NCBI RefSeq assembly: GCF_900106675.1
Contig: NZ_FNOB01000012.1
Span: 1 to 64,000 of the forward strand
DNA length: 64,000 nucleotides
Source: Allgaiera indica
GTDB taxonomy: Bacteria; Pseudomonadota; Alphaproteobacteria; Rhodobacterales; Rhodobacteraceae
Direction of reading: 5' to 3'
Shown here: piece by piece, positions 8,327 to 17,038 of the stretch
Layout of the letters: each line of letters opens with the position of its first letter
Numbering within the stretch: position 1 is the first letter of the stretch
The notes under the pieces: model-generated
What the model was told of the DNA's origin: nothing
The model's input: only the letters and a program-made list of their open reading frames with translations
Databases searched by the model: none
Position numbers and translations under genes: made by a program

Positions 8327-9966
8327 GCCTCGATCCCGTGACCCTGGCGATCCTCAAGGGCCGTTTCGAGCAGATCGCCGACGAGATGGACGCGACGCTG
8401 TTCCGGTCCGCCTTCAACCCGATCATCGCCGAGGCGCATGATGCCAGCCACGGGCTGTATGACGCGCACACCGGCGAGACGCTGGCGCAGGGCAAATCGG
8501 GCCTGCCAATCTTCGTGGGCGTCATGGCCTTTGCCGTGAAGGCGGTGATCGACCGCGCCGCACAGGAAGGCGGCGCCAGGGAGGGCGATGTCTGGATCTT
8601 CAACGATCCCTACCTTGGCGGCACCCATCTGTCGGATTTCCGCCTCGTGCGGCCGTTCTTTCGCGACGGCCGCGTGTTTTGCTACCTCGCCTCGGTCGGG
8701 CATTGGCACGATGTGGGCGGCAACGTGCCGGGCAATTACAATCCCGTCGCGACCGAAAGCTTCCAGGAAGGCATGTTGATCCCCCCGGTGAAGCTTTTCG
8801 ATGCGGGCCAGTACCGGCCCGATATCGTGGCGATCCTGTCGGCCAATTCGCGGCTGCCCGGTTCGCTTTACGGCGATCTGAACGGCCAGATCAACGCGCT
8901 GGAGCTGGGCGAGAAGCGGATGCATCAGCTTCTCGACGAATATGGCGACGCGACCTGCGCCGAGGCCTTTTCTGCGCTTCGGGCGTCGGCGGCCGAGATC
9001 ATGCGCGCCGAGATCCGATCGCTGCCGGACGGCCGGGTAAGCGTCGAGGACTGGCTCGACAACGACGGGATCCGCGACGAGGCGCTGAAGATCGCGCTGG
9101 ACATGACGATCACGGGTGACGCGCTGACGCTGGATTTCTCGCGCTCGTCGCCGGCCTGCGCGGGGCCGGTGAACATCGCCCGCACCACCACGGTTGCGGC
9201 CTGTTATGTGGCGCTCAAGCACATCTTCGGCGACGTGCCCGCCAATGCCGGCGTGCTGGCGCCGGTCGAGGTGATCACCGATCCCGGCTCATTGCTTGCG
9301 GTCGAGGCGCCGAAGCCGGTGGGTGGCTATACCGAGACGATCCTGCGGCTGATCGACGTGGTTTTCCAGGCCATCGGCCAGATCGCGCCAGACCGCGCGC
9401 CCGCCTGCGCCTATGGCACGATCAACGCGCTGTCGATGGCCGGAACGCGCGGCGACGGGCGGCGCTGGGTGCTGTTCTCGTTCTTCGGCGGCGGCCATGG
9501 CGGCACTTCGGATGGCGACGGGCTAAGCCACGGCAACGCCCCCATCTCCACCGCCACGATCCCGCCGCTCGAGATCCTGGAGGCCGCCTATCCGGTGAAA
9601 TTCACCCAATGGGCGCTGCGGCCGGATTCGGGCGGCGACGGGTGCCACCGTGGCGGCCTTGGCGCCGTCTACGAGATCGAGTTGCTGGAGAAAGAGGCCG
9701 ATCTGTTCCTGTTCGGTGAACGCGGCCGCCACCCGCCGCGCGGCGTGAACGGGGGCGGCGATGCGGCGATGAACCGGTTCACCTACCCGGTCGGCGGCGC
9801 GGCGACAAAGCCTGCGATGACCTCGAAACTGCACGGCGCGAAGCTTGGGCGTGGCGACCGCGTGCGGCTGGAAACACCGGGCGGCGGCGGCTGGGGCGAC
9901 CCCGCTGCGCGCGACCCCGCCGCGCGCCGGCGCGACCGCGATCTGGGCTATGTGACGAAGGGCTGA
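8323..9966 (+). CDS. hyuB: HyuB-type hydantoinase/5-oxoprolinase subunit B
   Basis: A 547-residue protein of the N-methylhydantoinase B/oxoprolinase B family. The opening is family-typical (DPVTLAILKGRFEQIADEMD), followed by the conserved GDVWIFNDPYLGGTHLSDF and the glycine-rich GGYTETILR and C-terminal TPGGGGWGDP motifs. With HyuA it would form an ATP-dependent enzyme that opens a cyclic amide such as a hydantoin, 5-oxoproline or imide. Some members of the family instead carboxylate acetone or acetophenone. The start codon overlaps the lyase stop (ATGA). Confidence 0.85.
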   Translation: MSLDPVTLAILKGRFEQIADEMDATLFRSAFNPIIAEAHDASHGLYDAHTGETLAQGKSGLPIFVGVMAFAVKAVIDRAAQEGGAREGDVWIFNDPYLGGTHLSDFRLVRPFFRDGRVFCYLASVGHWHDVGGNVPGNYNPVATESFQEGMLIPPVKLFDAGQYRPDIVAILSANSRLPGSLYGDLNGQINALELGEKRMHQLLDEYGDATCAEAFSALRASAAEIMRAEIRSLPDGRVSVEDWLDNDGIRDEALKIALDMTITGDALTLDFSRSSPACAGPVNIARTTTVAACYVALKHIFGDVPANAGVLAPVEVITDPGSLLAVEAPKPVGGYTETILRLIDVVFQAIGQIAPDRAPACAYGTINALSMAGTRGDGRRWVLFSFFGGGHGGTSDGDGLSHGNAPISTATIPPLEILEAAYPVKFTQWALRPDSGGDGCHRGGLGAVYEIELLEKEADLFLFGERGRHPPRGVNGGGDAAMNRFTYPVGGAATKPAMTSKLHGAKLGRGDRVRLETPGGGGWGDPAARDPAARRRDRDLGYVTKG

Positions 9967-9969
9967 GCG

Positions 9970-12021
9970 ATGACCACCAAACCCTATGCCGTGGGCGTCG
10001 ATGTCGGCGGAACCTTCACCGATATCTTCGTGGTCGACCAAGTCAGCGGGGCGGTGGCCACCACCAAGCTGCCCTCGACCCTGGACAACCAGTCGCGTGG
10101 GCTGGTCGAGGGGATCGCCCGCGAGATCGACGATTTCGGCGCGATCGCCTCGGTCATTCATGGCACCACGACGGGAACCAACGCGCTGCTGGAACGCAAG
10201 GGCGCGGTGACCGGGATGATCACCTCGGCCGGTTTCCGCGACGTGTTGGAGATGCGCCGCCGCGACAGGCCGCGCACCTGGGGATTGCGCGGCGACTACA
10301 CCCCGGTGATCCGCCGCGACCGGCGGCTGGAGGTGGCCGAGCGTACCCATGCCGACGGCACGGTGGTGACCGCGATCGACCCGCAAGAGGTACAGATCGC
10401 GGCGCGCAAGCTGATCGAGATGGGATGTACTTCGGTCGTCGTCTTCTTCGTCAATTCCTATGCCAACGATGCCAACGAGCGCGCCGCGGCCGAGGCCGTG
10501 CGCGCCGTCTGGCCCAATGCCTATGTCACCCGCGCCACGGAAATCCTGCCCGAGATCCGCGAGTTCGAGCGCGTCTCGACCGCGGCGCTCAACGCCTATC
10601 TGCAGCCGGTGGTTTCCTCTTACATGGACCGACTGGATGCGGGCCTTGGCGCGCGGGGCTTCGCCGGGGACCTGCTGATCGTGCAATCCAACGGCGGGGT
10701 GATGTCGGTCGACACCGCGCGCGCCTATCCGGTGCGGACCGCGCTGTCGGGCCCGGCGGCGGGGGTGCGCGCGGCGCAGGCGATCGCCGCGGCGGCGCAG
10801 ATCGGCGATATCATCACCTGCGATCTGGGCGGCACCTCCTTCGACGTGTCGCTGATCGCGGGCGGCGAGGCCGCGCTGTCGGCACAGACGGCGATTGATT
10901 TCGGCATGGTCGTGCGCACCCCGATGATCGAGATCACCACGATCGGCGCGGGGGGCGGCTCGATCGCGTCGATCGACGCGGGCGGGCTGTTGCAGGTGGG
11001 TCCCGAAAGCGCGGGGTCGAACCCCGGGCCGGTCTGCTACGGGCTGGGCAATGACCGCCCGACACTGACCGATGCGAACCTAGTGCTGGGCCGGATCAAC
11101 GCCGCCCGGCCGATCGGCGGCAAGCTGGATCGGCTGGATCTGAAGGCGGCGCGTGCCGCGATCGCGCGGTCGGTGGGCGATCCGCTGGGCCTTTCGCCCG
11201 AACGGGCGGCCGAGGCGGTGCTGCGCGTCGCCAACGCCAAGATGGCCGGGGCGATCCGCCTGGTCTCGATCGAGCGCGGCCATGATCCGGCGCGCTTTCA
11301 TGCCATGCCGTTCGGCGGTGGCGGTGCGCTGCATGTCGGTGCGCTGATCGCGGATTGCGGGCTGCGGGGCGCGTTGGTGCCGCGCTATCCGGGCGTGACC
11401 TCGGCGCTGGGCTGCGTGGTGGCCGACATGCGCCACGACCGGGTGCGCACCGTCAACCGGATGCTCGACGATCTCGACGCGCCGGCCCTGGGCCGGGAGA
11501 TGTCCGCCATCGCGCAGGAGCTTCAGACATTGCTCGACCGCGCCGGCGTGGCCTTCGCCGGGGTCGCGCAGATGTTTGAGCTCGACATGCTCTACCTCGG
11601 CCAGACCCACAGCGTCGCGGTGCCGCTGACCCTGCCGCCGGGCGGGCTGACGCGGGATGTGATCGCCGCGGCCTTCGATGCCGCCTACGGGGCCGAGTTC
11701 GGCCGGCTTCTGGACAATATCCCCAAGCGAGTGATGAACCTGCGCGTCGCGGTGATCGGCCGCCGCCCGCCCTTCGACATGCGCGTCTTCGCCCCGGCCG
11801 AGGGCCGCGCGGCGCAAGAATGCATCACCGGCTGGCGTAGCGTCTTCGTCGCCGGCGCCTGGCAGGAGGTGCCGATCTATGACCGCCTGTCGCTGGCGGT
11901 GGACGAGGCCGTCGCCGGCCCCTGCGTGCTGGAACAGCCCGATACGACGATCTTCGTCGATCCCGGCCTGACCGGGCGTTGCGACGCCTTCGGAAACCTG
12001 ATCCTGGAGCATCAGACATGA
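9970..12021 (+). CDS. hyuA: HyuA-type hydantoinase/5-oxoprolinase subunit A (ATPase subunit)
   Basis: A 683-residue protein with the ASKHA nucleotide-binding layout. Phosphate-1 loop is GVDVGGTFTDIFVVD near residue 8, the HGTTTGTNALLERKGA segment follows, phosphate-2 is CDLGGTSFDVSLIAGG, and there is a glycine-rich IGAGGGSIASIDAGG loop. Its length matches family norms for a separate A subunit. It uses ATP to activate an amide carbonyl for ring opening in concert with HyuB, 3 bases upstream. The substrate ring is not identifiable from sequence. Confidence 0.86.
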   Translation: MTTKPYAVGVDVGGTFTDIFVVDQVSGAVATTKLPSTLDNQSRGLVEGIAREIDDFGAIASVIHGTTTGTNALLERKGAVTGMITSAGFRDVLEMRRRDRPRTWGLRGDYTPVIRRDRRLEVAERTHADGTVVTAIDPQEVQIAARKLIEMGCTSVVVFFVNSYANDANERAAAEAVRAVWPNAYVTRATEILPEIREFERVSTAALNAYLQPVVSSYMDRLDAGLGARGFAGDLLIVQSNGGVMSVDTARAYPVRTALSGPAAGVRAAQAIAAAAQIGDIITCDLGGTSFDVSLIAGGEAALSAQTAIDFGMVVRTPMIEITTIGAGGGSIASIDAGGLLQVGPESAGSNPGPVCYGLGNDRPTLTDANLVLGRINAARPIGGKLDRLDLKAARAAIARSVGDPLGLSPERAAEAVLRVANAKMAGAIRLVSIERGHDPARFHAMPFGGGGALHVGALIADCGLRGALVPRYPGVTSALGCVVADMRHDRVRTVNRMLDDLDAPALGREMSAIAQELQTLLDRAGVAFAGVAQMFELDMLYLGQTHSVAVPLTLPPGGLTRDVIAAAFDAAYGAEFGRLLDNIPKRVMNLRVAVIGRRPPFDMRVFAPAEGRAAQECITGWRSVFVAGAWQEVPIYDRLSLAVDEAVAGPCVLEQPDTTIFVDPGLTGRCDAFGNLILEHQT

Positions 12022-12620
12022 GCGATCTCGACCCCGCGCGCACCGCGCTTCTTATCGTCGATCTGCAGAACGATTTTCTGGATCCCGCCGGGGCCTATGG
12101 CCGCGCGGGACAGTCCAGCCCCGAAATCGCGGCGCTGCCCGCGCGGGTCAAGCCGGTGGCGGATGCACTGCGCGCGCGCGGCGGCTGGATCGTCTCGACC
12201 CAGTTCACGCTGGTGCCCGCGAAGGGCGGAGAGCCGCTGATTTCGCCCCATCTCCGGCGTCTGCGGCCGTTCCTGCGCAAGGGCGATTTCCAGCCCGGCG
12301 CCTGGGGGCACCAACTGGTCGAACACTTGCAGCCCGCCGATCTGGTCGTCGAGAAGGTCGCCTATTCGGCCTTTTATCAGACGCGTCTGGAATGGCTGCT
12401 GCGCAAGGCCGGGGTCGAGACGCTGATCGTGGCCGGTATCGTCACCAATGGTGGCGTCGCCTCGACCCTGCGCGACGCCCATGTGCGTGATCTGCACACC
12501 ATACTGCTGACCGATGGCTGCGCGGCCTTCTCCGATCATGCGCACGAAGCCACCGTGACTGCCCTGTCGACGATCTCTGAAACCGCGACCTGCGCGGAGA
12601 TGGCCGCGCGCCTGGCATGA
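12018..12620 (+). CDS. Isochorismatase-fold hydrolase with the catalytic cysteine replaced by glycine
   Basis: A 200-residue isochorismatase-superfamily protein. The catalytic aspartate is D15 (LIVDLQNDFLDP) and the lysine is K113 (VEKVAYSAF). The nucleophile motif normally read as G-x-x-T-N-x-C-V is here GIVTNGGVAST, with G146 where amidohydrolases such as maleamate amidase, nicotinamidase or N-carbamoylsarcosine amidase carry cysteine. True isochorismatases also lack this cysteine, so vinyl-ether or other water-mediated chemistry is possible. It sits between hyuA and the flavoprotein gene with ATGA overlaps, so it is surely part of the pathway, but its reaction is unknown. Confidence 0.75.
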   Translation: MSDLDPARTALLIVDLQNDFLDPAGAYGRAGQSSPEIAALPARVKPVADALRARGGWIVSTQFTLVPAKGGEPLISPHLRRLRPFLRKGDFQPGAWGHQLVEHLQPADLVVEKVAYSAFYQTRLEWLLRKAGVETLIVAGIVTNGGVASTLRDAHVRDLHTILLTDGCAAFSDHAHEATVTALSTISETATCAEMAARLA

Positions 12621-14008
12621 GCCGGATCCTGCCTCCACCCGACCGCTTCGATCTGGATGTCGGGGTGCTGGTGGTCGGCGCGGGGGCCGCGGGGATGGTG
12701 GCGGCGCTGCGGCTGGCCGAGGCGGGGGCCGAAACCCTGGTGCTAGAGCGCGACCCGCGTCCCGCGGGCAGCACCGCGATGTCGTCGGGCTTCATCCCTG
12801 CGGCCGGCACCGCGGCTCAGGCCCGGGCCGGGGTGGCGGACAGTGCCGTGGCCTTCGCCGCCGACATCCGTCGCAAGAACGGCGGCCACGGCGACGCGCG
12901 GCTGGCCGATCTGGCCGCGCGCACGATCGGGCCGACGCTGGATTGGCTGGCCGCGCGGCACGGGCTGGAATGGGAACTGCTGACCGATTTCCTCTATCCC
13001 GGCCATTCGGCGCATCGGATGCACGCGGTGCCCGAACGCAATGGTGCGGGGCTTCTGGCACGGCTTGGCGCAGCGGTGGCGGCCGAGGGCGTGCCGGTGG
13101 CGACCGGCGCGCATGTCACCGCGCTCTATGCCCGGGGGCGGCAGGTGCTGGGCGCCCGCGTCACGCGCCCCGACGGTCGGATCGAGGCGATCGGCTGCGG
13201 CGCGCTGGTGCTGGCCTGCTCGGGCTATGGCGGCGATCGCGATCTGGTCGCGCGGCACATTCCGGCGATGGCCACGGCGCCCTATTTCGGCCATCCGGGC
13301 AACCGGGGCGACGCGCTTTTGTGGGGGCAGGCGCTGGGCGCGGCGGTGGCGGATCTGTCGGGCTGTCAGGGGCATGGCTCGGTCGCGCATCCGCACGGCG
13401 TGCTGATCACCTGGGCGCTGATGTCGGAGGGCGGCATTCAGGTGAACGCCGAAGGCCGCCGGTTTGCCGATGAATCGCGCGGCTATTCCGAACAGGCGTT
13501 GGACGTGCTGGCGCAGCCCGGCGGCATCGCCTGGTGCGTCTTCGACGAACGGCTGCTGGAACTGGCCCGGGCCTTCCCCGATTTCCGCACGGCCGAGTCG
13601 GCAGGAGCGGTGCTGAAGGGCGCAAATGCCGTGTCTCTGGCCCGCGCCGCCGGCCTTCCCGCGGGTGCGCTGGCGGAAACCCTGGGCGCCTGCATGGCCC
13701 ATGCCCAGGGGCGGGGCCGGGATCGGCTTGGGCGCGATTTCACCATCGGGCCGGCCCTTGCGCCGCCCTTCTACGCGGTGCGTGTCACGGGGGCGTTGTT
13801 TCACAGCCAGGGTGGGTTGAGGATTGATGACCGCGGCAGGGTGCTGGCGGCGGATGGCGGGCGGCTGCCCAACCTGTTTGCGGCGGGCGGCGCGGCGCAG
13901 GGCGTGTCGGGGCCCGATCCGGCGGGCTATCTTTCGGGCAACGGGCTGCTGAGTGCGATGGCCTTCGGCGCGCTGGCGGGGCAGGGGGCCGCGGCGGCGC
14001 TGCGCTGA
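12617..14008 (+). CDS. FAD-dependent oxidoreductase of the fumarate reductase/KstD type
   Basis: A 463-residue flavoprotein. The Rossmann FAD site is VLVVGAGAAGMVAALRLAEA near residue 15, followed by a glutamate-ended strand (LVLERD), and the second FAD contact is LFAAGGAAQGVSGPDPAGYL near the C-terminus. The family (FAD_binding_2) includes fumarate reductase flavoproteins, 3-ketosteroid dehydrogenases and urocanate reductases that reduce or form an activated C=C bond. No signal peptide or haem motif is seen, so it is cytoplasmic. As the last gene of the operon it may reduce or desaturate the pathway intermediate. Confidence 0.8.
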   Translation: MSRILPPPDRFDLDVGVLVVGAGAAGMVAALRLAEAGAETLVLERDPRPAGSTAMSSGFIPAAGTAAQARAGVADSAVAFAADIRRKNGGHGDARLADLAARTIGPTLDWLAARHGLEWELLTDFLYPGHSAHRMHAVPERNGAGLLARLGAAVAAEGVPVATGAHVTALYARGRQVLGARVTRPDGRIEAIGCGALVLACSGYGGDRDLVARHIPAMATAPYFGHPGNRGDALLWGQALGAAVADLSGCQGHGSVAHPHGVLITWALMSEGGIQVNAEGRRFADESRGYSEQALDVLAQPGGIAWCVFDERLLELARAFPDFRTAESAGAVLKGANAVSLARAAGLPAGALAETLGACMAHAQGRGRDRLGRDFTIGPALAPPFYAVRVTGALFHSQGGLRIDDRGRVLAADGGRLPNLFAAGGAAQGVSGPDPAGYLSGNGLLSAMAFGALAGQGAAAALR

Positions 14009-14040
14009 GGCCACGCCGCCGCGCTGGATCGGGCGGATGA

Positions 14041-15372
14041 TCAGAACACTCCGCCCGACAACAGCCTAGGCAGCCCCAGGCTGAGGATCGGGAACAGCAC
14101 CAGCAACGTGACGCGGATCGCCTCGACCGCCAGGAAGGGCAGGACGCCCGCGAAGGTCTTGCGCATCGGCACATCGGGGGCGAGCGCGTTGATGATGAAC
14201 ACGTTCAGCCCCACGGGCGGGGTGATCAGCCCCAGTTCCACCACCACCAAGATGATGATCCCGAACCAGACCTTCAGTTCCTGCGGGCCAAGGCCGAAAT
14301 CGAGGCCCAGAACCACCGGCCAGAAGAACGGGATCGCCAGGATCACCATCGACAGGCTGTCCATCAGGCAGCCGAAGATCAGGAAGATCACGATGATCAT
14401 CACCAGGATCGCATAGGGCGGCAGGCCGCTGGTCTGCAGCGCATGGGCCGCGGCCTGGGGCACGCCCGCGCGCGCCATGAAGATCTTCAGAAGCTCCGCG
14501 CCCAGCAGGATCAGGAAGATCATGCCACTGGTGCGCGCGGTTTCCAGGATTGCCTGCAGCACGTCACGCAGATGCATCCGCCGACTTGCCAGACCGAACA
14601 GCGCGACCAGGAACACGCCGACGCCGGCCGCCGGCGTGGGGTTATAGATCCCGGCGTAGATGCCGCCGATCACCACGCCGAAGATCACCACCACCGGTAC
14701 CACGCCCAGCATCGCCGCGACGAATTCCTGCCGCGAAACGGCGCGCCCCTCGGGGCCCGAGCCGGGCACCAGGCGGACATAGACCGCGATCGCCAGCATG
14801 AAGAACAGCGTCGCCAGGATGCCGGGGATCAGCGCGGCGGCAAACATCGTGACGATGTTGGCCTCGACGATCACCGCATAGACGATCAGCACCACCGAGG
14901 GCGGGATCAGGATGCCCAGGGTGCCGCCCGCGGCAATCGCGCCGGTCGCCAGCGCGGGCGAGAACTTGTAGCGCCGCAGTTCCGGCAGCGCGACCCGCGC
15001 CATGGTCGAGGCGGTCGCGGTGGAAGACCCCGAAAGCGCGCCGAAGCCCGCGCAGGCGGCGATCGCGGCCATCGCCACGCCGCCCTTGAAGCGGCCGAGC
15101 ACGGCGTTGCCGGCCCGGAACAGATCCGACGAAAGCCCCGAGCGCGAGGCCAGCCCCCCCATCAGGATGAACATCGGCAGCACGCTGAGGTCGTAGCTGG
15201 AAAACTGCGAGAAGGCGAGATCGTGAAGCTGGCTCAGCAGGACCGCGGGGCCCGACGCGATCATCGTGCCGGCGATGCCGACCAGGATCATGGAATAGGC
15301 CACCGGGACGCGCACGACGATCAGCCCGATCATGACGGTCAGGCCGACCAGGCCAAGCGTGAAGGTATCCAT
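14041..15372 (-). CDS. dctM: TRAP transporter large permease subunit (DctM type)
   Basis: A 443-residue protein with about a dozen membrane segments and the DctM-family pattern, including VPMFILMGGLASRSGLSSDL-like text near residue 85 (PMFILMGGLASRSGL), GTLGILIPPSVVLIVYA, and the C-terminal LGLITPPVGLNVFIINALAP. It carries out sodium-coupled uptake of an organic acid delivered by DctP. The start ATG at 15372 is 5 bases downstream of the dctQ stop. The frame runs further upstream but only as a shadow of dctQ. It converges on the flavoprotein gene with only 32 bases between. Confidence 0.87.
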   Translation of the reverse strand: MDTFTLGLVGLTVMIGLIVVRVPVAYSMILVGIAGTMIASGPAVLLSQLHDLAFSQFSSYDLSVLPMFILMGGLASRSGLSSDLFRAGNAVLGRFKGGVAMAAIAACAGFGALSGSSTATASTMARVALPELRRYKFSPALATGAIAAGGTLGILIPPSVVLIVYAVIVEANIVTMFAAALIPGILATLFFMLAIAVYVRLVPGSGPEGRAVSRQEFVAAMLGVVPVVVIFGVVIGGIYAGIYNPTPAAGVGVFLVALFGLASRRMHLRDVLQAILETARTSGMIFLILLGAELLKIFMARAGVPQAAAHALQTSGLPPYAILVMIIVIFLIFGCLMDSLSMVILAIPFFWPVVLGLDFGLGPQELKVWFGIIILVVVELGLITPPVGLNVFIINALAPDVPMRKTFAGVLPFLAVEAIRVTLLVLFPILSLGLPRLLSGGVF

Positions 15373-15377
15373 GGCGG

Positions 15378-15962
15378 TTACTCGCTGACGGGTTCGGTGA
15401 GGGTGTCGACGAAGGGTGGTTTGCCGCGCGCGATCCGCAGCGCGTCGGTCAGCGTGATCAGCGAGGCGGCCAGCAGCAGCGCCAGCGAGATCAGGATCGG
15501 CGGGAAGGCGGTCCACAGCGGGACCTGCAGGATTGGCGTGACCTCTGGGAAGCTGAGGTAATCCTGAAAGCCAAGCGACATCTGCCGCAGAAGCAGGGCC
15601 GAGAAGGCGACCGCAAGCACGGCGGAGAGGATGCTCATCCAGGCCTTTTTGCGCGCGCTCAGGGCCTCGGTGAAGATATCGACGGTGACATTGGCGCCGG
15701 TCAACTGGCAATAGGGCAGGAAGGCGAAGATCGCGATGCCGATGAACAGCTTCGTCAGTTCATACGAGGCCGAGAAGGGCGTCTTGAACAGCAACTGCAT
15801 GGTGGCGCTGTAGGCGGTCATCACCGCCAGGCCGCAGACGATCAGCCCACCCAGAACCGCCCACCAGCGGATCACGCTGGCCGCCCCGCGGGCGCAGCGC
15901 GCCGACAGCGGTACGGCGGCGCCGGGGAATGCCCCCGGCGCCTGCTGGTCTGGGCCGCTCAC
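15378..15962 (-). CDS. dctQ: TRAP transporter small permease subunit (DctQ type)
   Basis: A 194-residue membrane protein with four hydrophobic segments, including WWAVLGGLIVCGLAVMTAYS and the family-typical ELTKLFIGIAIFAFLPYCQL region. The most natural start is a GTG at 15962 whose GTGA overlaps the dctP stop. No ATG exists near the expected position. It joins DctP and DctM in one transporter. The ligand cannot be read from this subunit. Confidence 0.8.
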   Translation of the reverse strand: MSGPDQQAPGAFPGAAVPLSARCARGAASVIRWWAVLGGLIVCGLAVMTAYSATMQLLFKTPFSASYELTKLFIGIAIFAFLPYCQLTGANVTVDIFTEALSARKKAWMSILSAVLAVAFSALLLRQMSLGFQDYLSFPEVTPILQVPLWTAFPPILISLALLLAASLITLTDALRIARGKPPFVDTLTEPVSE

Positions 15963-16993
15963 GCGTATTTCCCGATCGTCTTGCGTGCGGTATCGACCAG
16001 GGCCGCCCCGTCGATCGACTTGTGCGCCCCGGCCCATTTGTCGACCACCGGTGCCAGCGCCTTGTTGAAGCCGTCCATTTCCGCCTGGGTCAGCACGATA
16101 TGTTCGTTGCCGTGCTTCACCGCGACCTCGATGCCGTGATTGTCGTCATCGCGCCAGATCTTGGCGACTTCGCGCAGCCAGTCGTCATTGCAGTTCTTGT
16201 TGAAGACCTCCTGCAGATCCTTCGGCATCCCTTCCCAGCGCTTCTTGTTCATCGAGACCTGGAAGGTCGTGGTGCCGAAACGGTTCATGTCCGGCCCCTC
16301 GATCTGGTACTTGGTCACGTCCTGCAATTGCAGCGCGGGGATGATCTCCCACGGGATCAGCGCGCCGTCGACGACGTTGGTGGACAGTGCCTGCGGCAGA
16401 TCCGGCACCGGCATCGAAACCGGGGTGGCCCCCATCGCCTTCACCACGTCGACACCGGTCGGCCCCGGCACCCGCAGGCGCGTGCCCTTGGTGTCCTTGA
16501 TCGAATGCACCGGCTTGCGCGCCATGTGGATCGCCTGACCCGCATGGACATGGTTGAACAGCAGATGGACCGCGCCGTAATCCTTCGAGATGTAATCCTT
16601 GTACATCGCCCGCATCGCCAGATTGGTCGCGGCGATGTCATTGGTGAAGACGGTCGGCAGTTCGAACACCTCGCAATGCGGGAACAGGCCCGGGGTATAG
16701 CCGTTCACCGCCCAGATGATGTCGACCACGCCGGTCGCGCATTGGCGAAACAGCTGCGGGGGCGAGCCGCCCAGGCTCATCGACGGGTAGATCTCGATCT
16801 TGATCCGGCCCTTGCTGTCTTCCTCGATACGCTTGGACCAGGGCTCCAGCATGTTGACCTGCGCCGGTGATTTCGGCCCGAGGAAATGATGCAGTTTCAG
16901 CGTCACTTCGGCGTCGCCCGCATAGGCCTTGCGCAGGATCAGCGGCGCGGCCAGCGTGGCGCCGGTCAGTGTCAGGAAAGCTCTTCTTTGCAT
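15959..16993 (-). CDS. dctP: TRAP transporter periplasmic solute-binding subunit (DctP type)
   Basis: A 344-residue binding protein with a Tat-like signal (MQRRAFLTLTGATLAAPLIL, cleavage near KAYAG). The mature part starts EVTLKLHHFLGPKSPAQVN and contains the ligand-binding strand TRLRVPGPTGVDVVKAMG, with the conserved arginine that binds a carboxylate in DctP proteins. A strong repeated GGAGGAGGAGG ribosome-binding site decides the start at 16993. Sequence style is that of family members taking up 2-oxoacid or aromatic or aliphatic monocarboxylates, but the ligand is uncertain. Confidence 0.87.
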   Translation of the reverse strand: MQRRAFLTLTGATLAAPLILRKAYAGDAEVTLKLHHFLGPKSPAQVNMLEPWSKRIEEDSKGRIKIEIYPSMSLGGSPPQLFRQCATGVVDIIWAVNGYTPGLFPHCEVFELPTVFTNDIAATNLAMRAMYKDYISKDYGAVHLLFNHVHAGQAIHMARKPVHSIKDTKGTRLRVPGPTGVDVVKAMGATPVSMPVPDLPQALSTNVVDGALIPWEIIPALQLQDVTKYQIEGPDMNRFGTTTFQVSMNKKRWEGMPKDLQEVFNKNCNDDWLREVAKIWRDDDNHGIEVAVKHGNEHIVLTQAEMDGFNKALAPVVDKWAGAHKSIDGAALVDTARKTIGKYA

Positions 16994-17038
16994 GGGGTCT
17001 CCTCCTCCTCCTTGCCGGGGCCTTCCCGGCCCCAAGTT

